Shown one piece after another: positions 1-8,860 of a stretch of DNA of 64,000 nt; position 1 is the stretch's first letter, and each line of letters begins with the position of its first letter. Location of the stretch: contig NZ_JAUPEV010000006.1 in NCBI RefSeq assembly GCF_030686155.1, positions 1 through 64,000 on the forward strand, given 5' to 3'. This DNA comes from Helicobacter_J cappadocius (GTDB lineage Bacteria > Campylobacterota > Campylobacteria > Campylobacterales > Helicobacteraceae). The translations under genes and the position numbers were made by a program. The notes under the pieces are model-generated. The model was not told where the DNA came from and did no database searches. It saw only the letters and a program-made list of their open reading frames with translations.

Positions 1-65
1 GCAGCACTAGCAAGTCCTACACCCACTGCACCCATTGTAGCTATAGCTTTTCTTCTTGTTATCAT
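1..65 (-). CDS. N-terminal part of a Tat-exported protein (runs off the window)
   Basis: Only the first 21 codons lie in the window, read leftward from the ATG at 65-63. They encode a twin-arginine signal: the run ITRRKAIA is followed by a short Gly/Ala/Val-rich hydrophobic stretch. An AAAGGA ribosome site lies about 6 nt upstream of the ATG. Tat signals usually mark periplasmic proteins that fold around a cofactor in the cytoplasm (redox subunits, some hydrolases). The mature protein is not visible, so its function cannot be named. It is divergent from the AGCS transporter gene. Confidence 0.6.
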   Translation of the reverse strand, partial: MITRRKAIATMGAVGVGLASA

Positions 66-322
66 TGTATTTCCTTTCAAACTGGTATTAAATCTTTCAA
101 TAACAATCAATATATCTAAAATTAATCATTTATGCCAAACATTACTCTTATAAAATAAGAATATGTAACAAATCGTTATTTATCTTAATTGATGTATATA
201 AATGTAACATATAAGAACATTTTTATGTATTTTTTGGATTATAAAAAGGATAAAAATAAATATTATTTGTAGAATGAAAACTGAAATACTTAATTGACTT
301 AATTTTAATTTTAGGAGAAAAT

Positions 323-1774
323 ATGGATACGGAAACTCAAAGCTCTGGTTTGATGGATATGATTTCTGCTTTTATTAGTCATGCAGACAATTTTATCTGG
401 GGATACTATTTGGTAGCACTCTTGTTATTGGTAGGTATTTTTTATAGCATCAGACTAAAATTTCCTCAAGTAACTCTCACAAAAGCAGCTTTTCACCTCA
501 TAACAGAAAGAGATGCAAATGCAAAAGGCAATAAAGAACATATCTCACCTTATGAAGCACTGATGATTTCTATGGGGACACGCGTGGGTATGGGAACGAT
601 TGTAGGCATGGCAGTTGCAGTGGTATCAGGTGGTCCAGGAGCTATTGTATGGATATGGATAGCAGCATGGCTCAATGGTGCTATCGCGATAGCTGAAAAC
701 ACACTCGGTCAAATTTATAAAAGTAAAGATGGTGGTGCCTTTAAGGGCGGACCTGCATATTATCTCACCAAAGGTTTGAATGCAAAAAAAGTAGCTATTC
801 TCTATAGCTGCATCACCATTGCCATTGGTTGGGCATTTATAGGATTATATAGCCAAACTATTTATAGCTCATTTGAAGGCTATGCAGCAGTAAAAGAAAT
901 TCCTAATATGAGTGTATATGTTGGATTGGTATTGGCTATTTTTTCTGGAATCATGTTTTTTGGTGGGGGGCGATATATAGCTAAATTTACAAGCTATGTA
1001 ACACCTTTTATGGCCTCAGTGTTTCTTATCATTGCTCTTATTAGCATTGGTATGCATTACCATAAAGCACTTGATGTTATTCATGAAATTTTCAGAAGTG
1101 CCTTTGATTTCAAAGCAATCTTTGGCGGTTTTGCTGGAAGTGTCATCGTAATAGGTATTCAAAGGGGACTTTTTGCCAATGAAGCTGGGCTAGGCTCTGT
1201 TCCTGGTGCTTCTTCTTCTGCACACACCACGCATCCTGTAAAACAAGGTATTGTTCAAGCATTTTGTGTATTTATAGATACAGTAATCGCTACTTTAGCG
1301 GTACTTTTTATACTTTTTAGCGATGCTTATGGAACAATCGATCCTGATACAGGTGATAAACTTACTGCCATGCCTCTTGTTCAAGCTGCAATGCAAGAAA
1401 GCTTTGGTATATGGGGTAATTACTATGTAACATTTCTTATTGTGGTACTCACCTCAACTGTTATTATCGGCGCGTATTATATCGGGCAGATGAATATGAA
1501 ATATATCAAAGATAATCCTACTATTGTAGCAATCTATCGAATCATCACCATAATCGTCGTATATCTAGGGGCACAAGCATCATTAGGTCTAGCTTGGGGA
1601 GTGGCAAATGTAGTGATGGGTATAGGGGCAACTATCAATATCATCACGATATTCTTACTTGCCAAAGTTGCAAAAACTGCCCTCAATGACTATGTCAAGC
1701 AAAGAAAACAAGGCTTAGATCCAACCTTCAGTGCAAAAAAACTAGGTATCAAAAATGCTGAATGCTGGGATTGA
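323..1774 (+). CDS. Sodium:alanine/glycine symporter, AGCS family
   Basis: Inner-membrane Na+-coupled amino acid importer of the AlsT/DagA (AGCS) family, 483 residues, the usual family length. The protein is nearly all hydrophobic helices. Family-typical stretches are GTRVGMGTIVGMA near residue 85, GGPAYYLTKGL near 141, and FANEAGLGSVPGASSSAHT near 287, the region associated with Na+ and substrate binding. The ATG is preceded by TTTTAGGAGAAAAT, a good ribosome site. The amidase gene starts 30 nt downstream on the same strand, so the two may be one transcription unit supplying or degrading amides and amino acids. Substrate (Ala, Gly or D-Ala) cannot be fixed from sequence. Confidence 0.9.
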   Translation: MDTETQSSGLMDMISAFISHADNFIWGYYLVALLLLVGIFYSIRLKFPQVTLTKAAFHLITERDANAKGNKEHISPYEALMISMGTRVGMGTIVGMAVAVVSGGPGAIVWIWIAAWLNGAIAIAENTLGQIYKSKDGGAFKGGPAYYLTKGLNAKKVAILYSCITIAIGWAFIGLYSQTIYSSFEGYAAVKEIPNMSVYVGLVLAIFSGIMFFGGGRYIAKFTSYVTPFMASVFLIIALISIGMHYHKALDVIHEIFRSAFDFKAIFGGFAGSVIVIGIQRGLFANEAGLGSVPGASSSAHTTHPVKQGIVQAFCVFIDTVIATLAVLFILFSDAYGTIDPDTGDKLTAMPLVQAAMQESFGIWGNYYVTFLIVVLTSTVIIGAYYIGQMNMKYIKDNPTIVAIYRIITIIVVYLGAQASLGLAWGVANVVMGIGATINIITIFLLAKVAKTALNDYVKQRKQGLDPTFSAKKLGIKNAECWD

Positions 1775-1804
1775 TAAAATTAAATAAAAATATTAGGATA
1801 AAAA

Positions 1805-3247
1805 ATGAAATTTGACAGAATCAAAGAGATTAAAAAAACTCTTCCTACAGTGCCTATTTGGCAATGGAGTGCTACAGATGTAGCACTAGGCATAAGACAT
1901 AAGGCCATTAGCTCAACAGAAGCTACAAAAAGTGTACTGCAAAGGATAGAGAAAGTAAATCCAAAATACAATGCCATCATCAATCTAATGAGTGAAAAAG
2001 CCCTTAAACAAGCAAAACAAGCTGACGAACTTATTGCTCAAGGAATTATTCTCTCTCCATTGCATGGAGTGCCTGTTACTATCAAAGATAATGTAGATGT
2101 AAAAGGCGAACGCAACACAAATGGTGGGGTTTTTAAAGATAGAGTATGTGAAGGCGATAGTACGATTGCTACAAATTTTAATACTGCTGGGTGCGTAACT
2201 ATAGGAATGACAAATCTTCCAGAATTTGCTATCAGATGGTTTAGTGAAAATCCACTTTTTGGTAGAACGCTCAACCCATGGGATGAGTCACTCACTCCGG
2301 GTGGAAGTAGCGGAGGAGCAGCTTCTGCAACTGCAAGTGGAATGTGTTTTATCGCTCATGGAAATGATATTGGTGGCTCTATTCGTTATCCTGCATATGC
2401 CTGTGGTGTTGTAGGACTTAGACCCACTTGGGGCAGAATACCACAATTTGATCCTAGTAGTCCAGGTGGAAGAACATTTGCTAGTGAATTCTTTTCTATT
2501 GAAGGACCTATTGCTAGAAATGTAAATGATATTAGACTAGGATTAGAGGTGCTTTCAAGAGGAAGTATCTATGATCAGGTTTGGGTTCCTGCACCGCTCA
2601 CTTATGATGATTGTAGAATCAAACGTATTGCTATTGTGACTGAAATTGATGGAATGAGCATCGAGCCATCTGTAAAAGAAAATCTGAAGAAAACAGCTAA
2701 ATGGCTCATAGAAGATGGTTATGTCGTAGAAGAAATCAAACTCCCTGAATTCAACATCGCTGCAGAAGTATGGGGCAAAATCCTCGTCGCAGAAAAAACA
2801 ACAACAATCGGACATTATGTAACAGACTATGGCTCAAAAGATGTGAATCAAGCTTGGGAAGGAATGATATATGGAGCACCTGGTGCTAAAGATATGCGTG
2901 AGTATATGTTAGCTATTGCAAAAAGAGATGAACTAAGAAGAATCTATAATGAAATTTTAGATACCTATCCGGTAATAATGCTCCCTGTATCTGGAAAAGA
3001 ACCCTTCAAACACGGAGATGATCTAAAGGGGAATGATTATTTTAAAGAAGTGATTATGCCCGCTCAAATTCCACTCCTTGCACTCGTATGTCTGAATTAT
3101 CCAAGTATGAGTGTCCCAACAGGACTCAAAGATGGGCATATTCCTCAAGGAGTGCAACTCTTTGCTTCAGATTATCGTGCCGATCTCTGTCTTCAAGTCG
3201 CTGAAGATATTGAGCGACATGCAAAAATGCCTTTTAAATTTGATTGA
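1805..3247 (+). CDS. Amidase signature-family hydrolase
   Basis: 480-residue amidase (AS family, related to GatA and fatty-acid amide hydrolases). The Ser-cisSer-Lys triad is complete: K94 in TIKDNVDVKG, S168 in GGSSGG and S192 in GNDIGGSIRYPA, with the family spacing. It hydrolyses a C-N amide bond in the cytoplasm; the substrate is unknown. No gatB or gatC is adjacent, and the divergent C-terminal half argues against the aminoacyl-tRNA amidotransferase subunit. Co-orientation with the AGCS transporter suggests use of an imported amide or amino-acid derivative (inference). A perfect hairpin follows the stop codon. Confidence 0.85.
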   Translation: MKFDRIKEIKKTLPTVPIWQWSATDVALGIRHKAISSTEATKSVLQRIEKVNPKYNAIINLMSEKALKQAKQADELIAQGIILSPLHGVPVTIKDNVDVKGERNTNGGVFKDRVCEGDSTIATNFNTAGCVTIGMTNLPEFAIRWFSENPLFGRTLNPWDESLTPGGSSGGAASATASGMCFIAHGNDIGGSIRYPAYACGVVGLRPTWGRIPQFDPSSPGGRTFASEFFSIEGPIARNVNDIRLGLEVLSRGSIYDQVWVPAPLTYDDCRIKRIAIVTEIDGMSIEPSVKENLKKTAKWLIEDGYVVEEIKLPEFNIAAEVWGKILVAEKTTTIGHYVTDYGSKDVNQAWEGMIYGAPGAKDMREYMLAIAKRDELRRIYNEILDTYPVIMLPVSGKEPFKHGDDLKGNDYFKEVIMPAQIPLLALVCLNYPSMSVPTGLKDGHIPQGVQLFASDYRADLCLQVAEDIERHAKMPFKFD

Positions 3248-3268
3248 TTTTTTGCCTTTCAATCTCTT

Positions 3269-3290
3269 AGGGTTGCCAAAAGGCAACCCT
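3269..3290 (+). terminator. Hairpin after the amidase gene
   Basis: A perfect 9-bp inverted repeat (AGGGTTGCC, loop AAAA, GGCAACCCT) lies 22 nt after the amidase stop. It is not followed by a T-run, so it may be a weak terminator or an mRNA-stabilising stem rather than a classical intrinsic terminator. It separates the transporter/amidase pair from the restriction-modification genes. Confidence 0.5.
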
Positions 3291-3354
3291 ACAACCTTAC
3301 TAACTTCAATATTTTTTATGTATCATTTTCAAATTGATTACTCAATGAGGTTTT

Positions 3355-4335
3355 ATGCTTAAATTTATTGATTTTTGTAGTGGGATTGGTGGAGGAAGGT
3401 TAGGACTAGAACAAAATGGTTTTAGATGTATTGGTTTTAGCGAAATCGACAAAGTAGCCATCCAGACTTATGAGAGTTTATTTGATACCAAAGAGCCAAA
3501 TCTAGGAGATTTGACCAAAATATCTGCTGAAAAACTTCCAGATTTTGATGTGATGATTTCAGGATTTCCTTGTCAGAGTTTTAGCATTGTGGGCAAAAGA
3601 GAAGGCTTAGCAAACAAAGAAAAAGGTCAAATCATTTACCATCTAGGGAAAATATTAGAAATCAAACAGCCCAGATTTTTTATCCTAGAAAATGTAAAAG
3701 GTATCATCAATCACGACAAAGGCAAAACTCTAAAAACAGTACTAGAGATTTTAGAAAAATGTAATTACAATGTATCTTATGAAGTGCTAAATAGTTGTGA
3801 TTTTTCTCTTCCGCAAAAACGAGAGAGAGTCTATTTTATAGGGATTAGAAAAGATTTCAATCAAAATTTTGATTTTTCTAAAATGCAGCTTAAGCACAAA
3901 CAAAACATTCCAAAAATTCAGGATTTTCTCACTCCAAATGAGGATAATCTATTTGAAAAAACCTTGCCATCTTATGAGACTTTTTTGAGATATTTACACA
4001 ATAAGTACAATCTCAATCGCTTCAATCTCAAGAAACTTTTGCAAGAAGATTTTCTTATTTTGGATACTCGTCAAAGCGATTTAAGGCTATATAGGAATAC
4101 TACTCCAACCCTTAGGCGCGATAGACAGGGAATTTTGTATGTTTATCAAAAAAAACTCTACAAGCTAAGCGCAATAGAAGCACTAAAACTACAAGGTTTT
4201 GGAACAATAGAGAACTTAAAAGAAAAAATAAGTCCTCTAAAAAATACAGATATCTTAAGACAATGCGGGAATGCAATGAGTGTGAATGTCATAGATACCA
4301 TAGCAAAACAATTACTGGAGCAATGCAATGGATAA
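3355..4335 (+). CDS. DNA (cytosine-5) methyltransferase, type II modification enzyme
   Basis: 326-residue C5-cytosine methyltransferase. Conserved blocks appear in order: SAM-binding FCSGIGGGRLGLE at the N terminus, the catalytic Pro-Cys in SGFPCQSFS with C73 as nucleophile, ENVKGI (motif VI), QKRERVYFIG (motif VIII), and at the C terminus LQGFG and RQCGNAMSVNV (motifs IX-X). The target-recognition region is roughly residues 170-260, so the recognised site cannot be read. It overlaps the next gene, the partner restriction endonuclease, by 8 nt, the usual layout of a type II R-M cassette. Since that endonuclease is broken, this is probably a solitary methylase now, able to mark DNA but not to drive restriction. 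Confidence 0.93.
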   Translation: MLKFIDFCSGIGGGRLGLEQNGFRCIGFSEIDKVAIQTYESLFDTKEPNLGDLTKISAEKLPDFDVMISGFPCQSFSIVGKREGLANKEKGQIIYHLGKILEIKQPRFFILENVKGIINHDKGKTLKTVLEILEKCNYNVSYEVLNSCDFSLPQKRERVYFIGIRKDFNQNFDFSKMQLKHKQNIPKIQDFLTPNEDNLFEKTLPSYETFLRYLHNKYNLNRFNLKKLLQEDFLILDTRQSDLRLYRNTTPTLRRDRQGILYVYQKKLYKLSAIEALKLQGFGTIENLKEKISPLKNTDILRQCGNAMSVNVIDTIAKQLLEQCNG

Positions 4336-5071
4336 AATAGCCTTAGGATCAAAAACAGCAAAAGATGGTTTTAGAAATGAATATTTTGTAATAGATATTT
4401 TTAATAATTGGAAAAAAGAAATATTGGCTCAAGAATGGCTAGAAGCAATGGGGTACAAAATAGAGGAAATAGAAAATGTGAATGCCCAAAAAATAAGAGG
4501 GTTATATAAAGCAGATGTTCAAGTCATTATTTCTATTCAAATCAAACTTCAAAAACTTCAAGATATTCAAAACTTACAGGTCAAGCTTGTTTCTAATCCG
4601 CAAGGATTTAATCAAATCGATAAAAGATGACTCAAGTCTTATAAGGATTTGTGGAATATTCCTGAAGATGTACTTGAAATTCTACAACGCTTTGTCGGAG
4701 AGCTAAAACCTAATATCAAAAACCCTAAAGATGAAAGAAGAATGTTTTTTGATGAGTTTTCATTACAAGATCAAGATAAAATCTTAAATTTTTTTAGAGA
4801 GAATCAGCCATTGATTTTAAATGATATTCTGAAAGGAAGAGGGCAATTTGCTAGTGAATGGTTTTTGGTTATCTTAAAACTATCGGATATAAAATGGATT
4901 TTAAAACCTATCAATGAAGTAATTGATTTCTATAGTGGAGATGTCGCTTTTTCTCCAAGAGGAAGTCTTCTCATAGGAAAAATCACTATGCAAAGAAAAG
5001 GCGGGGATGGAGGAAGAGAAAGTGCAAAAATGTTGCAGTTCAAAATAAATCCCGCTGCATTATTTAACTAA
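4328..5071 (+). pseudogene. Type II restriction endonuclease interrupted by one in-frame TGA
   Basis: The frame opened by the ATG at 4328 stops at TGA 4628-4630 and then continues open in the same frame to TAA 5069-5071. Joined, the two parts give about 247 residues. The break falls in NQIDKR(stop)LKSYKDLWNIP, where a Trp codon (TGG to TGA) is the simplest original. N-terminal part: 100 residues, including GLYKADVQ, which could hold active-site acidic residues. C-terminal part: ends with QRKGGDGGRESAKMLQFK. Position and 8-nt overlap with the methyltransferase identify it as its restriction partner; the subfamily was not recognised. It overlaps the convergent MetF-like gene by 8 nt. Either a nonsense pseudogene or a sequencing error. 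Confidence 0.75.
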
Positions 5072-5813
5072 GATTATCAAAAAACTCTTGTAAAAAAATA
5101 TTTTTCGCTCCTGAAATATGAATATTTTCACCCAGAGATACAAACGCTTCATAAAGCTTGAGATTGGCTTTTATTGGATTATCTCTGATATTTTGCAAGT
5201 AGCTCATAGGAATTTCAAAACCAAGATTATTTTGCATAAGCCTTTCACAAAAACCACTCTCATAAATAGGAAAAAAATTTATCATCGCTTTAGCCTTGCT
5301 TCCTTGTGAGATTTTTTCAAAATCATCTAAAAATTTTTGTGCGGTTTTGAGTTCAAAAATAGGTTGGGTAATGATAATATTAGCTCCATTTTCTATCTTT
5401 GCTTGTAACTTTACCTTCTCTTGAGTATCTAGCATAGCTTTACTTCCCGAAATAACCACACATTCTTGTCCCAGTATTTCTTTTGCTTTTTTTATCATCT
5501 GTATTCCACTTAGATTCCCTTCAATAGGACAATCACCGCCAATAAGGGCAACTTTTTTGACCTGAAGATATGCTAATGACTTCAAAAGACTCTCCACCCT
5601 CTCTTCTCTCCTTCCTGAACCCGCAATAGAGGCAATCACATCTAATTTAAGTTCTTTTGACCACAAAGGAGCTAAAACAGAGGCCTCAGGAGTTGGTTTT
5701 AGATTTGGGCTATCGGGCAAAATAATAAAATCAGGCTTGATTTTATCTATCCATTTTGAGATAATCTTTATATCAGTATCTTTTTGTTTAGGGATGTATT
5801 CTAATCCAATCAT
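5064..5813 (-). CDS. Methylenetetrahydrofolate reductase-family (MetF-like) protein
   Basis: 249 residues resembling the TIM-barrel fold of 5,10-methylenetetrahydrofolate reductase, which makes 5-methyl-THF for methionine synthesis with FAD and NAD(P)H. Family-like stretches include VKKVALIGGDCP (the GD pair after strand 4), KIENGANIIITQPIF (the family's flavin/folate-site QP.F region) and MINFFPIYESG. It is shorter than typical MetF (about 280-300 residues) because the usual N-terminal FEFFPPK segment is reduced to GLEYIPKQ, so it may be a divergent paralog with another C1-carrier role. It lies head-to-head with serB (one-carbon source via serine) and tail-to-tail with the R-M remnant. Confidence 0.6.
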   Translation of the reverse strand: MIGLEYIPKQKDTDIKIISKWIDKIKPDFIILPDSPNLKPTPEASVLAPLWSKELKLDVIASIAGSGRREERVESLLKSLAYLQVKKVALIGGDCPIEGNLSGIQMIKKAKEILGQECVVISGSKAMLDTQEKVKLQAKIENGANIIITQPIFELKTAQKFLDDFEKISQGSKAKAMINFFPIYESGFCERLMQNNLGFEIPMSYLQNIRDNPIKANLKLYEAFVSLGENIHISGAKNIFLQEFFDNLS

Positions 5814-5858
5814 TTTTGCCCTTTTTGGCTAAAATTATAACACTTTAGGAGGCAGGAA

Positions 5859-6488
5859 ATGAAACTAGCAGTATTTGATTTTGACTCTACATTAATGGAT
5901 GGAGAAACGATTGATTTTTTGGCTGAAGAAATGGGAGTAAGCCAACAAATCGCTCAAATCACAAAAAAGGCAATGCAGGGCGAACTTGATTTTTATGAAA
6001 GTCTAAAAACTCGTGTAAAGCTACTAGAAGGAATGCCACAAAAAAAGGCTGTGGAAATTTGTCACAACTTGCCTTTGAATCTTGGAGCAAAAGAAACCAT
6101 CGCTGAATTAAAAAAAAATGGTTATAAGGTGGTTTGTTTCAGTGGAGGATTCAAATTTGCCACTGAATATTTTAGAGATATTTTGGGGCTTGATGGGGAG
6201 TTTAGCAATACCCTTCATTGTAAAAATGGCAAACTTACTGGAGAGGTTGGCGGAGAAATGATGTTTGATTTTTCAAAAGGCACTATGCTTTCAGTCATTC
6301 AAAGGCTTCTAAACGTATGTCCAAAAAATACTCTTGTTGTTGGAGATGGTGCAAATGATATAAGCATGTTTGCTTATGCAGAGAAAAAAATAGCTTTTTG
6401 TGCAAAAGAAATTCTCAAACAACAAGCAAATATAATTATTGATAAAAAGGATTTGCGAGAAATTCTATCTCACATAAAATCACTTTAG
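5859..6488 (+). CDS. serB: Phosphoserine phosphatase
   Basis: 209-residue HAD-family phosphatase, last step of L-serine synthesis. Motif I is FDFDSTLMDGE, with D7 as the phosphorylated nucleophile and D9 as acid/base. Motif II is SGG in VVCFSGGF, and motif III/IV is VGDGANDISM near residue 165. The small cap domain is typical of SerB. There is no N-terminal ACT domain, as in the short SerB of Helicobacter. The start is an ATG behind TTAGGAGGCAGGAA, a strong ribosome site. The 3' end overlaps the convergent pbp2 by 9 nt, so no terminator separates the two. Confidence 0.93.
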   Translation: MKLAVFDFDSTLMDGETIDFLAEEMGVSQQIAQITKKAMQGELDFYESLKTRVKLLEGMPQKKAVEICHNLPLNLGAKETIAELKKNGYKVVCFSGGFKFATEYFRDILGLDGEFSNTLHCKNGKLTGEVGGEMMFDFSKGTMLSVIQRLLNVCPKNTLVVGDGANDISMFAYAEKKIAFCAKEILKQQANIIIDKKDLREILSHIKSL

Positions 6489-8270
6489 ATAGCCATTATC
6501 ATAAAGTGCATTTGCCATTTTTACCAAAATAGGACCCCCTCGTCCTCCACTTTGACCATGTTCGAGCAAAATCGTAATAGCATATTTTGGATTTTTATAA
6601 GGAACAAATCCTGTAATCCAGCCGTGCGATCGATGAAAATATTCCAAATCACTCTCTTTGATCCTGATTTTTATTTCTTGTGAAATTTGCACAACTTGAG
6701 CTGTTCCTGTTTTACAGGCAATTTTTACCTTTGCTCCCCTCGTCCTCCAATATGCCGTACCTCCCATTGTGCTACAAGCCTCATACATTCCCTTTTGAAG
6801 CACAGGTAGTTTTGATTTTTGAAAATCACTCAAAACATCTTTTGGCTCTGATTGGTAATCTTCTTTTCCAAAGGTTTTTGCAAAATGAGGGGTGGGCAAC
6901 TTTCCACTTGCAAGAAGTGCGGTATATCTAGCAATCTGCATAGGTGTAACCAAAAAAGCTCCCTGACCAATAGAGGTTACAATGGTATCACCTGTATACC
7001 AAACCTTGCCATATCGCTTCATTTTCCATTCTGGATCAGGCACGATACCCAAAAATTCATTAGGAATATCAACTCCTGTTTTCTCACCAAACCCAAGCTC
7101 CCTAAGAACATTGGCGATATTAGTCATACCCGCATTTTGAGAAAGTTTATAAAAATATACATCTACGGATTCACGAAGCGCTTTTACCAAATCAGTTTTT
7201 CCGTGCCCATCAGCCTTCCAATCCCTAAACTTTCTTCCTCCTACTTCAATATAGCCCGGAGTGTCTATTTTGGTATTTTCATTAATACCTGCATATTCCA
7301 ATAATGCTAGACCTACTCCCATCTTCACAACCGAACCAGGTGGATAGAGTGCATTTACAAATCTATTTAAGAGTGGATTATAAATATCTTCTCTTAGGGT
7401 ATTCCATTTTTTATAACTGATGCCCCCGACAAAATCATTCAAATTATACTCAGGATAACTCCCGGCAACAAGTATCTCTCCAGTATGGACATCCATTACT
7501 ATAACACTACCTGTTTTTCCCTCAAACTCTTTGTCTGCAATCTGTTGAAGTTTCATATCAATACTCAAGATCAAATCATTTTGAGTCTCAGGCTTAGATT
7601 CTTCTAAAACTTCAAGCTCCTGATTAAAAGCATTTACCGCAACAACCTTATATCCAATTTGACCTTGCAAAAAAGAGTTGTATTCTTTTTCTAATCCTGT
7701 TTTCCCAATAATGCCTGTATATTTACTCACTGGGTCTTTTAAAATATCATTTTCATCAGACGAACCTACATAACCGATAATATGTGAAGCAGCTAAATTA
7801 TTTGGATAAAGTCTTTTGGTTGCTGGTTGTATGAGAATATTTTTATTTTGAATGATTTGAGGATATATCTTTTGCATATCTACATAAGAAATATAATCCA
7901 CCACTTTAATAGGGGAGTGATTATAGATTGAATTTTGTTTTTTATAAGTTTTGATGATATTTTCTGTATTAATTGAAGGAAAAAAACCCTGAATAAGTTT
8001 TATTTGATCATTTAGAACATCATTTTTTAATAAAGGCTGAAGAGAGATTGAAAAACCCAATTCATTGATAGCTAATGGCTCTCCATTTCTATCAAGTATT
8101 TGTCCTCTAGCAGGAACCAAAACCTCTTTTTTAGTCATATTTCTTTGGGCTAATTGTTCAAAATACTGGTGGGATTTGACTGTAAGAACAAAAATCTTGG
8201 TGAGCAAAACAACCCAAACTATCGTAAAAAAAGCGATGGCGATTTTATATTTGATATTTAATTTTTTCAT
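6480..8270 (-). CDS. pbp2: Penicillin-binding protein 2 (elongasome DD-transpeptidase)
   Basis: Class B PBP that crosslinks peptidoglycan during cell elongation (mrdA product). From the ATG at 8270 it is 596 residues. It has a short cytoplasmic tail, one TM helix (about residues 8-27), the PBP dimer domain (LVPARGQILDRNGEPLA near 45) and a transpeptidase domain with S313 in PGSVVKMG, SVD near 370 and KTGTA near 520. An upstream in-frame ATG at 8303 has no ribosome site, so 8270 is chosen. It begins inside the 3' end of the MreD-like gene, indicating translational coupling. In H. pylori the same pbp2/membrane protein/engB order is found. Confidence 0.93.
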   Translation of the reverse strand: MKKLNIKYKIAIAFFTIVWVVLLTKIFVLTVKSHQYFEQLAQRNMTKKEVLVPARGQILDRNGEPLAINELGFSISLQPLLKNDVLNDQIKLIQGFFPSINTENIIKTYKKQNSIYNHSPIKVVDYISYVDMQKIYPQIIQNKNILIQPATKRLYPNNLAASHIIGYVGSSDENDILKDPVSKYTGIIGKTGLEKEYNSFLQGQIGYKVVAVNAFNQELEVLEESKPETQNDLILSIDMKLQQIADKEFEGKTGSVIVMDVHTGEILVAGSYPEYNLNDFVGGISYKKWNTLREDIYNPLLNRFVNALYPPGSVVKMGVGLALLEYAGINENTKIDTPGYIEVGGRKFRDWKADGHGKTDLVKALRESVDVYFYKLSQNAGMTNIANVLRELGFGEKTGVDIPNEFLGIVPDPEWKMKRYGKVWYTGDTIVTSIGQGAFLVTPMQIARYTALLASGKLPTPHFAKTFGKEDYQSEPKDVLSDFQKSKLPVLQKGMYEACSTMGGTAYWRTRGAKVKIACKTGTAQVVQISQEIKIRIKESDLEYFHRSHGWITGFVPYKNPKYAITILLEHGQSGGRGGPILVKMANALYDNGYLK

Positions 8271-8736
8271 ACACGATTCCCAAACAAGCTTCATAAAAAA
8301 CATAGGAGATAAAAATAGGTTCTAAATTCGAACTAATGCCCCCTGCAAACATTCCAAGCAAGTACAACACAAAAAAATAAACCGCGTAAATCAATGGCAC
8401 ATAGATGAAAACAAAAAATATATTTTCTTCAAAAAGCAATCGCAATCTTTTTACAACCAACCAATTTGTAAAAACAAATATAAGAGGCAAAATACCTGCT
8501 CTCTCATCATGATCGTATTCAAAAAATATCAAACAAGCAACAATAGAAATGCTCACTACCCATCGATTTTCCCTTGAAGTCTGCATATAAAAGATAAACA
8601 ACAACCCTAACATAGGAGGGAGATACAAATAAATATCGCTCACAGAAATATAAAAGCTAAACCCAACTAAGAGCAAAATAGCTTTTATAAATTCTCTCAA
8701 GGTATTATTTCGTTTCAAATTAGAAATTGTCTGCAT
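8245..8736 (-). CDS. Small integral membrane protein, possible MreD-like partner of PBP2
   Basis: 163 residues with about five predicted membrane helices and short charged loops (for example ENRWVV and FEYDHDERAG). It sits directly upstream of, and overlaps, pbp2. In many bacteria that place is taken by mreD, and H. pylori has an unnamed membrane protein there. The length and helix number fit MreD, but I see no diagnostic motif, so the identity is an inference from context. A role in the elongation complex is likely. 124 nt separate it from the end of engB. Confidence 0.7.
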   Translation of the reverse strand: MQTISNLKRNNTLREFIKAILLLVGFSFYISVSDIYLYLPPMLGLLFIFYMQTSRENRWVVSISIVACLIFFEYDHDERAGILPLIFVFTNWLVVKRLRLLFEENIFFVFIYVPLIYAVYFFVLYLLGMFAGGISSNLEPIFISYVFYEACLGIVYEKIKYQI

Positions 8737-8860
8737 TCAATATATTCCGTCCCTATTTTATCGTTTGAACTATCAAGGAAATCTTATTTGATTCTTCAAA
8801 ATACGAAAAATCGCCCTTATCTTATACAAAAAATAAACCTCTAATGACTTAAAATAAGGA

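Noticed and set aside
4649..5071. Separate restriction gene starting at TTG 4649
   Set aside because: It continues the frame of the upstream part exactly, so it is the 3' half of one broken gene.
8065..8325. Plus-strand ORF over the pbp2 start
   Set aside because: It is the antisense shadow of pbp2 with Ser/Leu-rich composition and no ribosome site.
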